DNA of 64,000 nucleotides from an uncultured Sutterella sp. Its GTDB lineage: Bacteria; Pseudomonadota; Gammaproteobacteria; Burkholderiales; Burkholderiaceae_F. A program made the translations under genes and the position numbers. Shown in pieces: positions 29,909 to 38,048 of the stretch. The stretch spans positions 124,001 to 188,000 of the forward strand of contig UQUR01000004.1 in NCBI GenBank assembly GCA_900544345.1, read 5' to 3'. The notes below the pieces were generated by a model. That model was given only the letters and a program-made list of their open reading frames with translations, had not been told where the DNA came from and did no database searches. The first letter of the stretch is position 1. Each line of letters starts with the position of its first letter.

Positions 29909-30496
29909 ATGAGAACAAATAAAGCCCTTGTGATTGCAGCGATCGCTTCTGCGGGTTTAATTCCTTTGAGTAGCTACGCTTGGCACGGAGGACCATGCTG
30001 GGATCGCTACGATGGGCCGCAGTGGCGTCATGGTTACGATGCACCGTGCGGTTATTGGGTTGATGGTCCGATGAATAGACATCATCAAGGCAGGCCCGGG
30101 ATTATGCACAATCGAGGGGTCCACACATTTGGAATGAACCACGATGAGGCCATGCATTTCATTGACGAAGTAGGCATGATTTTGGGCGTTAAAGCTTCTG
30201 ATAAAGCATGGCAGCAAACGCAGCAAGCTTATGCACAGCTAGCACAAGTGCGTAGTGATCGCCATAATCTGTGGAAACCGGGCATGACGAGACAGGCTAG
30301 ATTGGAAGCTAGAAGCGAGTTTATGAATCAGCATGCCAAAGCCTTTGATGGGTATGTAAAAGCCAGGGCAGAGCTACTCAAAGTTCTCGGTGAAGAAAAA
30401 ATGGCTCAGTTTGATTATGTAGTCAACACCGGTAGTATTCTGGAGCCTCCCGCACCAGCTAAAGAGCGTCAACCTGCCCCTAAAACACCTCGATAA
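29909..30496 (+). CDS. Spy/CpxP-like periplasmic protein, function unknown
   Basis: 195 residues with a cleavable signal peptide (about 1-24, ending SSYA before WHGG). The mature N-terminus is rich in His, Trp, Tyr and Gly (WHGGPCWDRYDGPQWRHG region), then a helical Gln/Ala/Arg-rich core (about 75-170) like Spy/CpxP or metal-responsive periplasmic sensors, and a Pro-rich tail. The His-rich part may bind metal. Very good ribosome-binding site AAGGAG, seven bases before the ATG. A terminator stands in its leader, so expression is probably conditional. Family placement is by general resemblance only. Confidence 0.6.
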   Translation: MRTNKALVIAAIASAGLIPLSSYAWHGGPCWDRYDGPQWRHGYDAPCGYWVDGPMNRHHQGRPGIMHNRGVHTFGMNHDEAMHFIDEVGMILGVKASDKAWQQTQQAYAQLAQVRSDRHNLWKPGMTRQARLEARSEFMNQHAKAFDGYVKARAELLKVLGEEKMAQFDYVVNTGSILEPPAPAKERQPAPKTPR

Positions 30497-30509
30497 TAAG
30501 TCTAATTTT

Positions 30510-30540
30510 AGGCAAAAGACTCATAGAATCTTTTGCCTTT
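30510..30540 (+). terminator. Intrinsic terminator after the Spy-like gene
   Basis: AGGCAAAAGA (30510-30519) pairs with TCTTTTGCCT (30529-30538), followed by TT then A-rich sequence; preceded by TTTT. The stem is good and the tail short. Confidence 0.65.
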
Positions 30541-30698
30541 AAAATCAATTTGTTATATCATCGTTACGTCAGACATTGAAGTAGAAAATTTTTTCTGCTA
30601 TTTTTCGTATTTCTGAGCAAAAATACTCATCTTTTTGCCAATCATCCTGATATTTAGGACGTATACTCAAAGAGAGAATAGTCATTTGTGGCTTTGAA

Positions 30699-30727
30699 TT
30701 TGTTTTTGTTTTTGTTTTTTTTGTTTG
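30699..30727 (+). repeat. T-rich tract with GTTTTT repeats upstream of the DUF72 gene
   Basis: Three TTTTTG/GTTTTT units followed by a run of eight T, ending about 20 bases before the DUF72 start codon. It occupies the leader where a ribosome-binding site would be expected nearby. Runs like this are prone to slippage. Confidence 0.6.
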
Positions 30728-30747
30728 ATATACAGATTGGGTAAGTT

Positions 30748-31824
30748 ATGTTTGATCAATTTACGACAGATCCTTACAGTTTTGAAGAAGTAACTTCATC
30801 GCCGATTACTCCGGTCACACCATCACAAGATGTTTTGCGTTTAGGCCGTTTGTTGCCGTCTTCTATTTATTTAGGATGTGCAAGTTGGAATTTCCCTGGG
30901 TGGAAAGGCATCGTTTGGGGAGAGACAAGCGGCGTAGAGGATTTAACTAAGCGTGGTTTATCTGCCTACTGCAAACATCCGATTCTGCGCGCTGTTGGAA
31001 TTGATTGGTCATTTTTTGGGACTTTAAACGAAATGTCCTATGCGGCAATGGCCGGACAAGTTGATGAAGGTTTTCGCTTTTTAATCAAAGCACCTCAGAG
31101 TGTGACCGATGCAGTCAAACGTGATCCTAAAGGGCGTTTCCGTTCCTTGAATCAGGATTTTTTGGATTTACATGCGGCAATGCATGAATTTGTTTACCCG
31201 GTTATCAACGGTTTGGGTGAGAATGCTGGTCCGTTGGTTTTCCAACTGTCTCCCATTCCCAGACCCTTGTTGCCTACTCAGGCAGAGTGCTACAGCTACA
31301 TTGACCGTATTGCTCAGTTTTTCGCCGATTTGCCCAAAGAAGTTGAAGGTGAACGTCCCATCTATGCTGTAGAGGTTCGCACGCTTTCCATTTACACAAA
31401 GAGGCTGCTGAATGCTTTGCGTCCAAGCGGAGTGAGGTTAGTGGTGGGAGTGCACCCATCCATGCCCGACGTAATTCGTCAAACTGCTGCTTTGCGCTAC
31501 TATGAAGATCCAGAAGCGCAAGGGGAAGAATGGAAGATGAGTGGACCGCTTGTCGTGCGTTGGTCGCTCAATCCTATTCAGCGCCACGGCGTAGCAAAGA
31601 TGACCTATGCGCCCTTTAACCGAATTGTCCATCCGGATACGGCTACCCGAGCAGGTATAGTGCATTTGCTCGATGTTGCTCAAAAGTCTGGGCAAAAAAG
31701 CTTTGTGATTACAAACAATAAAGCCGAAGGTTGCGCACCGCTCACAATGATTGAAATTGCTCGAGATGTTGTCAATAAGCTCTCCGACGAAAAAAACGCT
31801 CAATTAGATCCTCGCACGCTGTGA
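30748..31824 (+). CDS. DUF72 family protein
   Basis: 358 residues of the DUF72 (COG1801, YecE-like) family, a TIM-barrel related to xylose-isomerase-type enzymes with unknown function. Family landmarks: YLGCASWNFPGWKGIVW (about residues 41-57), the FRFLIKAPQSVT segment (about 110-121), and AVEVRTLSIY near 208. The stop codon overlaps the GTG start of the next gene (GTGA), so the two are translationally coupled. An N-terminal extension of about 38 residues precedes the barrel. No clear Shine-Dalgarno site. Confidence 0.88.
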   Translation: MFDQFTTDPYSFEEVTSSPITPVTPSQDVLRLGRLLPSSIYLGCASWNFPGWKGIVWGETSGVEDLTKRGLSAYCKHPILRAVGIDWSFFGTLNEMSYAAMAGQVDEGFRFLIKAPQSVTDAVKRDPKGRFRSLNQDFLDLHAAMHEFVYPVINGLGENAGPLVFQLSPIPRPLLPTQAECYSYIDRIAQFFADLPKEVEGERPIYAVEVRTLSIYTKRLLNALRPSGVRLVVGVHPSMPDVIRQTAALRYYEDPEAQGEEWKMSGPLVVRWSLNPIQRHGVAKMTYAPFNRIVHPDTATRAGIVHLLDVAQKSGQKSFVITNNKAEGCAPLTMIEIARDVVNKLSDEKNAQLDPRTL

Positions 31825-32441
31825 GAATCATTGATATTTCTCCCTTAGTGACTGAATCATCGCCTGTTTATCCAGGCGATGATCCTCTGTTTATAAAACT
31901 TGCCTCATCATCAAACACCATTGTTGGCACTTTTAAAATGAGTGCGCATTTGGGGGCTCATATTGATGCACCGCTTCATTTGAAGCGGTTAGGTGATGTT
32001 TCTGAAATTAAACTCTCTAAGCTGATTGGTCCCTGCCAGGTAATGGAGGTAAACAAGCATGGAGCAATTGGAGTTAGGGATTTGCATGAGGTGCGCTCTT
32101 GCAGAGTCCTTTTGAAAACAGGGTTTAAACGACAGACAAAATGGACTTCGGATTTTGCTTACCTTTCGGTGCAGGCTGTCAAACATTTGGCAGCAGCTGG
32201 AGTTCATCTCATCGGAATTGATACCCCCAGTATTGATCCTGAGAGTGATGAAAATCTCTCATCCCATGTTTTAGCTATTGACTCCGGGATACTCATTTTG
32301 GAAAATTTGGATCTCACTGAGGTTAGAAGTGGACTTTATCGCTTAATCGCTTTGCCTTTGAAGATTAAAGGATTGGAGGCGAGTCCTGTTAGGGCGGTAC
32401 TAATCGATGACAAGGAGAATCCAATTGAAGAGTGTTTTTAA
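31821..32441 (+). CDS. Cyclase-family metal hydrolase, KynB-like
   Basis: 206 residues of the cyclase/arylformamidase family (COG1878). The metal-binding motif appears as HLGAHIDAPLH (about residues 43-53), where the usual Thr of HxGTHxDxPxH is Ala. GIDTPSIDP (about 133-141) matches bacterial kynurenine formamidase KynB. No other kynurenine-pathway gene is near, so the substrate may differ. It starts with GTG overlapping the DUF72 stop codon and ends 17 bases inside the thioesterase gene, giving a tightly coupled three-gene operon. Confidence 0.85.
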   Translation: MRIIDISPLVTESSPVYPGDDPLFIKLASSSNTIVGTFKMSAHLGAHIDAPLHLKRLGDVSEIKLSKLIGPCQVMEVNKHGAIGVRDLHEVRSCRVLLKTGFKRQTKWTSDFAYLSVQAVKHLAAAGVHLIGIDTPSIDPESDENLSSHVLAIDSGILILENLDLTEVRSGLYRLIALPLKIKGLEASPVRAVLIDDKENPIEECF

Positions 32442-32841
32442 AAAATCATGCATGATTCGTTTTGCACATTGTGATCCAGCCGGCATAGTTTTTCATCCGA
32501 ATTTTTTTGTTCTTTTCAATGGTCTTACTGAGGACTGGTTTCGGGAAGGGATGCAATTGCCCTGGGAAAATATGTCAAAGCAAAATGTGCTGATTCCGGT
32601 AGTTTCTATACATTCCGATTTCTTTAAGCCCTTTCATATCGGCGATGTTGGAGAAATGAGACTTTGGGTGAGCCACATCGGTCACAGTTCTTTTACTGTT
32701 GAAATTGAGTTTTATCAGGGTGAAGAATTGCATGTGAAGTGTAGGGAAGTGATGGTCTGTATTGACTCTAAAAATAGAAAATCCACTCCCATCCCTGACA
32801 CCCTGCGAGAAAGAATGCAAAATTTTCTGATTGAAGGCTAA
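32425..32841 (+). CDS. 4-hydroxybenzoyl-CoA thioesterase-like hot-dog protein
   Basis: 138-residue acyl-CoA thioesterase of the 4HBT/YbgC type. The catalytic segment CDPAGIVFHPNFF (about residues 17-29) contains the conserved Asp. The start is taken as the TTG at 32425, because AAGGAG (32412-32417) stands seven bases upstream; an ATG at 32407 would place the site inside the coding region. It overlaps the end of the cyclase gene. Possible substrates include hydroxy- or amino-benzoyl-CoA or short acyl-CoA, which cannot be decided here. Confidence 0.85.
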   Translation: MKSVFKKSCMIRFAHCDPAGIVFHPNFFVLFNGLTEDWFREGMQLPWENMSKQNVLIPVVSIHSDFFKPFHIGDVGEMRLWVSHIGHSSFTVEIEFYQGEELHVKCREVMVCIDSKNRKSTPIPDTLRERMQNFLIEG

Positions 32842-32847
32842 TAACGA

Positions 32848-33651
32848 CTAAACGCTAAGGTTTTCAAAAGACGTCGCCTGTCCCCATAAAAGGTTCGCGA
32901 CGTTTTTTCGTTGTTCAGTCAATCCACTGACATAAAAAGTTTCTGTAGCTTTTCTTTGATTTTCTTTGTTCAACGTACCAGTTTCTTTGAGCTTTTCTTC
33001 TAAATGCTTCGATACTCCGAGGCTGGGTTCATAAACAGTAATATCGGGGCCCACTATAGACTCGATGGCTCCCATCAAAAATGGGTAATGAGTACAACCT
33101 AGTACAAGCGTATCAATGTGTGCTTTCAACATTGGATCGATATAACGATGTAATAATTGCAATGTAGAGGGTGTATTAAATGCTCCATTTTCTACACAGT
33201 CCATAAGACCGGGGCAGCCTTGAGTGAAAACTTTTGCTTTTTGAGCGAATCGATGCAGCAGGCTCTTGTAGCGAAGAGACTCAGTGGTGCGCGTGGTGGC
33301 AATCACTCCTATAGTTTGGTTTTTGGAAATAGCAACTGCTGGTTTAATAGCCGGTTCCACGCCGATAATGATAGCTTGGGGTCTGTCCTGACGAAGTGTG
33401 TCTATAGCTTCGGCAGTCGCAGTGTTGCAGGCGACAACCAAGGCTTTTGCGTTTTTTTCATCAAAAAGGAAAGCAGCAATACGACGCGCCCGTTCAACAA
33501 TAAATTCGTGGCTTTGGTCCCCGTAGGGTGCAAAACCGCAATCGGCTGCATAGATAAAGTCTTCACTTGGTAAAACCTGTCTTGCTGTCTTTAAAATGGA
33601 CAAACCACCCCAGCCTGAATCAAAAAAACCGATAGGTTGTTGATTGTTCAT
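32848..33651 (-). CDS. murI: Glutamate racemase
   Basis: Supplies D-glutamate for peptidoglycan. With the start at 33651 it has 267 residues, opening MNNQQPIGFFDSGWGGLS; the catalytic cysteines are in VVACNTATA (about residue 75) and LGCTHYPF (about 187). AAAGGAG lies upstream. The ATG overlaps the stop codon of the preceding EamA gene (ATGA). It converges with the thioesterase gene, whose probable terminator lies inside the 3' end of murI. Confidence 0.95.
   Translation of the reverse strand: MNNQQPIGFFDSGWGGLSILKTARQVLPSEDFIYAADCGFAPYGDQSHEFIVERARRIAAFLFDEKNAKALVVACNTATAEAIDTLRQDRPQAIIIGVEPAIKPAVAISKNQTIGVIATTRTTESLRYKSLLHRFAQKAKVFTQGCPGLMDCVENGAFNTPSTLQLLHRYIDPMLKAHIDTLVLGCTHYPFLMGAIESIVGPDITVYEPSLGVSKHLEEKLKETGTLNKENQRKATETFYVSGLTEQRKNVANLLWGQATSFENLSV
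32871..32908 (+). terminator. Plus-strand terminator of the DUF72 operon inside the murI 3' coding end
   Basis: ACGTCGC (32871-32877) pairs with GCGACGT (32897-32903), loop of 19, followed by a run of T (32903-32908). It lies 30 bases after the thioesterase stop and antisense to the last codons of murI. Confidence 0.6.
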
Positions 33652-34535
33652 AGCGCTTCTCCTTTCTGCTCTTTTCTTCTCCCAGGCCGCCAAGCACTTA
33701 GAAGTACAGCGAAGATAATTAACGCAGCCCCAGATACTTCCGATAATCCGAAGTGCTCGCCTGCAAGCCAACCGATTATTCCTGCAAAAACCGGTTCAAG
33801 CGCGTAGATGAGTGTAGCTCTCATCGCATTAACATGCTTTAATGCCCAACCAATGCCGAATTGAACAAAACTGACAATGGCAGCAAGAGCTCCTATGCAA
33901 AGAGCTAGCCCAACTGTCCACTCAGTTGGTTTGACAGGATCATGCCACAACAGTGTAAGGAGCGCTAAGACTGCTACGGTGACCAATTGTGTAAAACTCA
34001 GCTGCAATGGTCTGCAGCCTCTAGTGAAGTGACTGATAGAAAGTATTTCGGCAGCGCAAATTAAAGCACTTAAAATGGTGATCCATTCGCCAAATTGCCC
34101 TGAAAGGTTAACGGAGAAAGGATTGGCAAAAAGCGTCATACCGGCAAAAGCCAAGATGATAGTGACGATTGTGACCGGTTGTGGGACGGATTTGTAAATA
34201 ACCCACTGTAGTAGCGGAACAAATCCGACGTATAACCCTGTTAAAAAGGCTGATGTACTGCTTGGGATAGATGCTAGCCCAATGGTTTGTAAAGTATAAA
34301 CACCGAAAATACAGCATCCGACGATAAACCCCGCTTTCCATTCGTAACGTGTGATTCGATTGATGCGGCCTTTAAGAAAACAAAAAACAATAAAGGAGGC
34401 TAGAACGAAGCGCAAGGCAACAATCACAACGGGATCGGCCCAGCAAAGGGCGGTCTGAAGGGTAAGAAACGTTGACCCCCAGAGAAAGGTGACAAAACCC
34501 AGTAAAAGTTGAGCTACAGCGGTTTGATTTTGCAT
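33648..34535 (-). CDS. EamA/DMT-family transporter
   Basis: 295-residue inner-membrane protein with ten hydrophobic helices in two EamA repeats, the layout of drug/metabolite exporters such as RhaT or YdcZ relatives. Conserved family features are the N-terminal FLWGSTF segment (about residues 17-23) and the LIYALEPVFAGIIGWL stretch near residue 245. Substrate cannot be deduced. It follows the rluF-like gene by 18 bases and overlaps murI by four, so it belongs to the purE-to-murI gene train. Confidence 0.88.
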   Translation of the reverse strand: MQNQTAVAQLLLGFVTFLWGSTFLTLQTALCWADPVVIVALRFVLASFIVFCFLKGRINRITRYEWKAGFIVGCCIFGVYTLQTIGLASIPSSTSAFLTGLYVGFVPLLQWVIYKSVPQPVTIVTIILAFAGMTLFANPFSVNLSGQFGEWITILSALICAAEILSISHFTRGCRPLQLSFTQLVTVAVLALLTLLWHDPVKPTEWTVGLALCIGALAAIVSFVQFGIGWALKHVNAMRATLIYALEPVFAGIIGWLAGEHFGLSEVSGAALIIFAVLLSAWRPGRRKEQKGEAL

Positions 34536-34553
34536 ATTGCCTTGAGCTGTCTG

Positions 34554-35306
34554 CTAAAAAGATTCACTGGGTTTGAGGTAGCGCCATTGACCGACAGGTA
34601 GTGCCCCTAAAACAACCTTCCCGACCCGTACGCGTTTTAAACGCAAAACTTTTAACCCAACCGCTTCGCACATTCGTCTAATTTGCCTTTTTTTGCCCTC
34701 TTTTAAGACAAAGCGTAGCTCCTCGCTATTGAGCCAACTCACTTGTGCAGGCAACAAAGCTTTACCGTCAAGACTGAGACCAAAATTTAAAAGGCAAAGA
34801 GATTCGTTACTGAGTTTGGGACGAGAGCCATCAAGGGAAGCTACACGAACAATGTATTCTTTTTCCAAATCGCTTGCTTCACCGATGATTGTTTTGGCAA
34901 CACGACCGTCCTGAGTTAATACAAGAAGACCGACAGAATCAATATCCAAACGACCTGCAGGGACAAGATGGGCTAAATGAGAACGTGAAAAAGGTATGCC
35001 AGAATCGTCCTTATTCCAATGATTTTCAGGGGTAATCAATACCTTGGCCGGCTCGTAACCGTCTTCGGCTTGACCGCTTACATATCCGACAGGTTTATTG
35101 AGTAAAACTGTTACCTGAGCACGTTGCTCTTTTTTAGCTTTAGAAGAAATTTGTATTCTGTCAGTTGGGCTGACTTTCATGCCGAGGCTGGCAACTTCGC
35201 CGTTGACCTTCACCCAGCCTTTTTCGATCCAGGCATCAGCCTCGCGTCTGGAGGCGATACCCAGTTCACTAATGCGTTTGGACAGTCTTATAGAATTATC
35301 CGGCAT
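34554..35306 (-). CDS. 23S rRNA pseudouridine synthase, RluF/RsuA family
   Basis: Converts uridine to pseudouridine in rRNA. An N-terminal S4 domain (IRLSKRISELGIASRREADAWI, about residues 5-26) is followed by the catalytic domain with AGRLDIDSVGLLVLT (catalytic Asp, about 105-119) and KEGKKRQIRRMCE (about 203-215). The N-terminal MPDNSIRLSK resembles E. coli RluF, which modifies U2604. The start at 35306 follows the sua5 stop codon by one base; a GTG further upstream would overlap sua5 by about 50 bases. RluB or RsuA specificity is not excluded. Confidence 0.87.
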   Translation of the reverse strand: MPDNSIRLSKRISELGIASRREADAWIEKGWVKVNGEVASLGMKVSPTDRIQISSKAKKEQRAQVTVLLNKPVGYVSGQAEDGYEPAKVLITPENHWNKDDSGIPFSRSHLAHLVPAGRLDIDSVGLLVLTQDGRVAKTIIGEASDLEKEYIVRVASLDGSRPKLSNESLCLLNFGLSLDGKALLPAQVSWLNSEELRFVLKEGKKRQIRRMCEAVGLKVLRLKRVRVGKVVLGALPVGQWRYLKPSESF

Positions 35307-35307
35307 A

Positions 35308-36288
35308 TCAGGCAGAAGCTCTTGACAGACGGTCTTGTACAGCATTCCAGGCGTCACCAGTTGGGGGCGTCTGAATCAAAATAAAATCTGCTCCGACACG
35401 ATCAAGTTCATGTAGGCGAACATAAAGGATATGCATATATTCGGAAGCATTTTCCGGCGCATCGAACCATTTAATAACGTTGGCAGGTGTCGACAGCAGA
35501 TTGGCTTTCGGGGCCATCACAGCGATTTTTTTATTTTGATATTTTTCACACGCAGCAACGATATCGCTACACAAAATCACTTTTGTTGTCGGGGCGTAGT
35601 GGCTTTTTAAAGAACCCGAAACACGAGGTGAATCTTTTCCGCCATCTGGAATTGCGCAACCTAGAGCTTCTTCGAGCATTTTTCTTGTCACTGCACCGTG
35701 ACGCAAAATTTCAGGATGCTCTCCGCTTAAATTAATAATGGTGGACTCTACACCGACTTCGCACTCTCCTCCATCCAAAATGAAATCGACTTTACCTTTT
35801 GGTTTTTCTCCTAAATCATCTCGCACGTGTTGGGCCGTTGTGGGAGAAATACGCCCGAAAGTATTAGCCGAAGGCGCTGCTAGGCCCCGATGATGCTTGC
35901 CGGCAAAAGCTTTAATCAAAGCCATTGCCCAGGGGTGAGAAGGACAGCGCAGACCAACAGAGTCTTGACCGCCAGTGATCCAATCTCCGACGGCTTCTGA
36001 TTTCTTGAGGATCATTGTTAAAGGTCCCGGCCAGAAGCGTCTGGCTAGGACATAAGCACTTTGAGGAATATCGCGAGCCCAATGGTCAAGAGCTTCTTCC
36101 CCGGTGATGTGCACAATCAAGGGATGGGTGGTCGGACGTTTTTTTGCTTCAAAGATTTTCTTTACAGCTTTTTCGTCTTCTGCATTAGCAGCCAGGCCAT
36201 AGACCGTTTCAGTCGGCATGGCAACAAGTCCTGAACACTCTAGTACATCAACAGCAGCACGAATCGCTCTTTCATCAACGGGTTGCAT
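35308..36288 (-). CDS. Threonylcarbamoyl-AMP synthase, Sua5 long form
   Basis: First step of the universal tRNA t6A37 modification: makes threonylcarbamoyl-AMP from threonine, bicarbonate and ATP. The N-terminal YrdC domain opens with VAMPTETVYGLAANA (about residues 22-36) and KRPTTHPLIVHI (about 50-61). The protein is 326 residues, so it has the extra C-terminal Sua5 domain, linked by a proline-containing segment SHYAPTTKV (about 220-228) typical of Sua5. The start overlaps the purK stop by one base (TAATG). The partner tsaE is also in this window (42044-42544). Confidence 0.94.
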   Translation of the reverse strand: MQPVDERAIRAAVDVLECSGLVAMPTETVYGLAANAEDEKAVKKIFEAKKRPTTHPLIVHITGEEALDHWARDIPQSAYVLARRFWPGPLTMILKKSEAVGDWITGGQDSVGLRCPSHPWAMALIKAFAGKHHRGLAAPSANTFGRISPTTAQHVRDDLGEKPKGKVDFILDGGECEVGVESTIINLSGEHPEILRHGAVTRKMLEEALGCAIPDGGKDSPRVSGSLKSHYAPTTKVILCSDIVAACEKYQNKKIAVMAPKANLLSTPANVIKWFDAPENASEYMHILYVRLHELDRVGADFILIQTPPTGDAWNAVQDRLSRASA

Positions 36289-37454
36289 TATTGTGGCTCC
36301 GGTAAATTCAAAATTTGAGCAACTTCTTTTGCCCGACTTAAAGCTTCATCAAGCGTATGTCCTAAGCAAGTAATGTGTCCCATTTTACGTGCTTTACGGG
36401 CCTGAGCTTTGCCATACAGATGCAATTTAACTCCGGGGATCGCCAGTACAGCTGACCAGTCGGGTTCTCGGAGTTTTTCTCCGTCAAACCAAATATCACC
36501 TAAAAGATTAAGCATTACAGCTGGCGTGTGTTGTGTGGTATCGGCTAGGGGCTGACCGGTCATGCAACGAAGCTGCTGCTCGAATTGATTACTCCAGCAG
36601 GCGTCAATTGTTGCGTGGCCTGAGTTGTGAGGACGAGGAGCCATTTCGTTGGCGACGATAGAGCCATTTTGGAGAACAAAAAATTCAACACAAAGAACAC
36701 CCGTGTAACCTAAAGCATCCACAATTTGAGTGGCGTATCGGCGTGCTTGATCAGAAATTTCATCCTTAACACGAGCGGGCATCACAGTAACGGCTAGAAT
36801 GCCATTTCGGTGCCGATTTTCGCAGACAGGGAAAGTAGCAGTTTGCCCACTATGAGAACGCGCAACGATTACAGAAATTTCCTTATAGAGCAACAAACGT
36901 TTCTCTAGAATACAATCAACCCTTTTCAGAGATTCAAAGGCTGCATAAAGCTGATCACGGTTGTCAACTAAAACTTGTCCCTTACCGTCATAACCTAAAC
37001 GAGCTGTTTTCAAAATAGCAGGGAAAAGAGAGTTATCGGCTTTCTCGATGTCTTCTTCTGAACAAATTTGACAATGAGGCGCAACTGGTACACGAGCAAC
37101 ACTTTCAATAAAGTGCTTTTCTGCATTTCTATCCTGAGCAATAGCCACGGCAGAACCCGGTGGTGCGACAAAGGTATTTTTAGCCAAACGATCGAGCGCT
37201 TGTGCGGGCACATTTTCAAATTCAGTGCTAACAGCTGCGCTTTGGTATGCAAGTTCGTCTAAACCTTGCTCGCTTAAATAGGCTTGAGCAATGTGTTGTA
37301 AGGACACTTCAGCCGCAGGCGGCCTTTCTCCAGGTTCTAACACAGTGACGTGGTAACCCATGTAGGCAGCTTCAATGGCAAACATGCGACCGAGTTGTCC
37401 GCCGCCCATCATGCCGAGCATTTCTCCGGGGTTTAAAGGCAGTTTCTTTTGCAT
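36288..37454 (-). CDS. purK: 5-(carboxyamino)imidazole ribonucleotide synthase
   Basis: ATP-grasp enzyme that carboxylates AIR to N5-CAIR. At 388 residues it has typical length, starting with the family sequence GMMGGGQLGRMFAIEA (about residues 13-28). ATP-grasp landmarks include ILKTARLGYDGKGQ (about 146-159) and NEMAPRPHNSGH (about 263-274). Coupled with purE, which acts next, upstream by 17 bases, and with sua5 downstream by a one-base overlap. Confidence 0.96.
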   Translation of the reverse strand: MQKKLPLNPGEMLGMMGGGQLGRMFAIEAAYMGYHVTVLEPGERPPAAEVSLQHIAQAYLSEQGLDELAYQSAAVSTEFENVPAQALDRLAKNTFVAPPGSAVAIAQDRNAEKHFIESVARVPVAPHCQICSEEDIEKADNSLFPAILKTARLGYDGKGQVLVDNRDQLYAAFESLKRVDCILEKRLLLYKEISVIVARSHSGQTATFPVCENRHRNGILAVTVMPARVKDEISDQARRYATQIVDALGYTGVLCVEFFVLQNGSIVANEMAPRPHNSGHATIDACWSNQFEQQLRCMTGQPLADTTQHTPAVMLNLLGDIWFDGEKLREPDWSAVLAIPGVKLHLYGKAQARKARKMGHITCLGHTLDEALSRAKEVAQILNLPEPQ

Positions 37455-37471
37455 TGAACTAACTCCAGAAT

Positions 37472-37966
37472 TTAGACCGGTAAGACCATATTGCGCGCTT
37501 TTTCATTTTGTGCAAGACGGAAGGCTTTGATCTTTTTTTGCAGTTCTTCAGAGCCTGCCATAGCCAAAATTTGAATGGCGAAAAGGGCAGCATTACCGGC
37601 CCCTGCCTCTCCGATGGCAAAAGTTGCTACAGGCACGCCTTTGGGCATCTGAACAATCGATAATAAAGAATCTTCACCACGAAGGTAGCGAGACGGAATA
37701 GGTACGCCTAATACCGGTAAAACTGTTTTAGCCGACAGCATACCTGGCAGGTGGGCGGCACCGCCAGCCCCCGCGATGATGACTTTAATCCCTCGTTCTT
37801 GGGCGGTTTCTGCGTAGTGGAACATTTCATCGGGCATTCGGTGAGCAGAGACAACTTTCGCTTCAAAAGGTACACCGAAGTCTTTGAGAATATCACAGGC
37901 GTTTTTCATGATATCCCAGTCAGAGTTTGAACCCATAACCACACCGACAACAGGTGAATTTTCCAT
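37472..37966 (-). CDS. purE: N5-carboxyaminoimidazole ribonucleotide mutase
   Basis: Converts N5-CAIR to CAIR. 164 residues with the class I PurE motifs VVMGSNSDWDIMKNA (about 9-23), VVSAHRMPDEMF (about 38-49) and IAGAGGAAHLPGM (about 65-77). It heads a close-packed minus-strand series purE-purK-sua5-rluF-eamA-murI. The purC terminator ends about 14 bases before its start, and its ribosome-binding site is weak. Confidence 0.97.
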   Translation of the reverse strand: MENSPVVGVVMGSNSDWDIMKNACDILKDFGVPFEAKVVSAHRMPDEMFHYAETAQERGIKVIIAGAGGAAHLPGMLSAKTVLPVLGVPIPSRYLRGEDSLLSIVQMPKGVPVATFAIGEAGAGNAALFAIQILAMAGSEELQKKIKAFRLAQNEKARNMVLPV

Positions 37967-37980
37967 AATCAGATACCTAT

Positions 37981-38024
37981 CAAAAAAATAAGAAGGGCGC
38001 GGAAGCTTCTAAATCTTCCGCGCC
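37981..38024 (-). terminator. Intrinsic terminator after purC
   Basis: Ten-pair stem GGCGCGGAAG (37996-38005) / CTTCCGCGCC (38015-38024), followed on the minus strand by CTTCTTATTTTTTT. The U-run is offset by six bases from the stem, so efficiency may be moderate. Confidence 0.75.
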
Positions 38025-38048
38025 GATTGATGTATTTAATCCTTTTCG

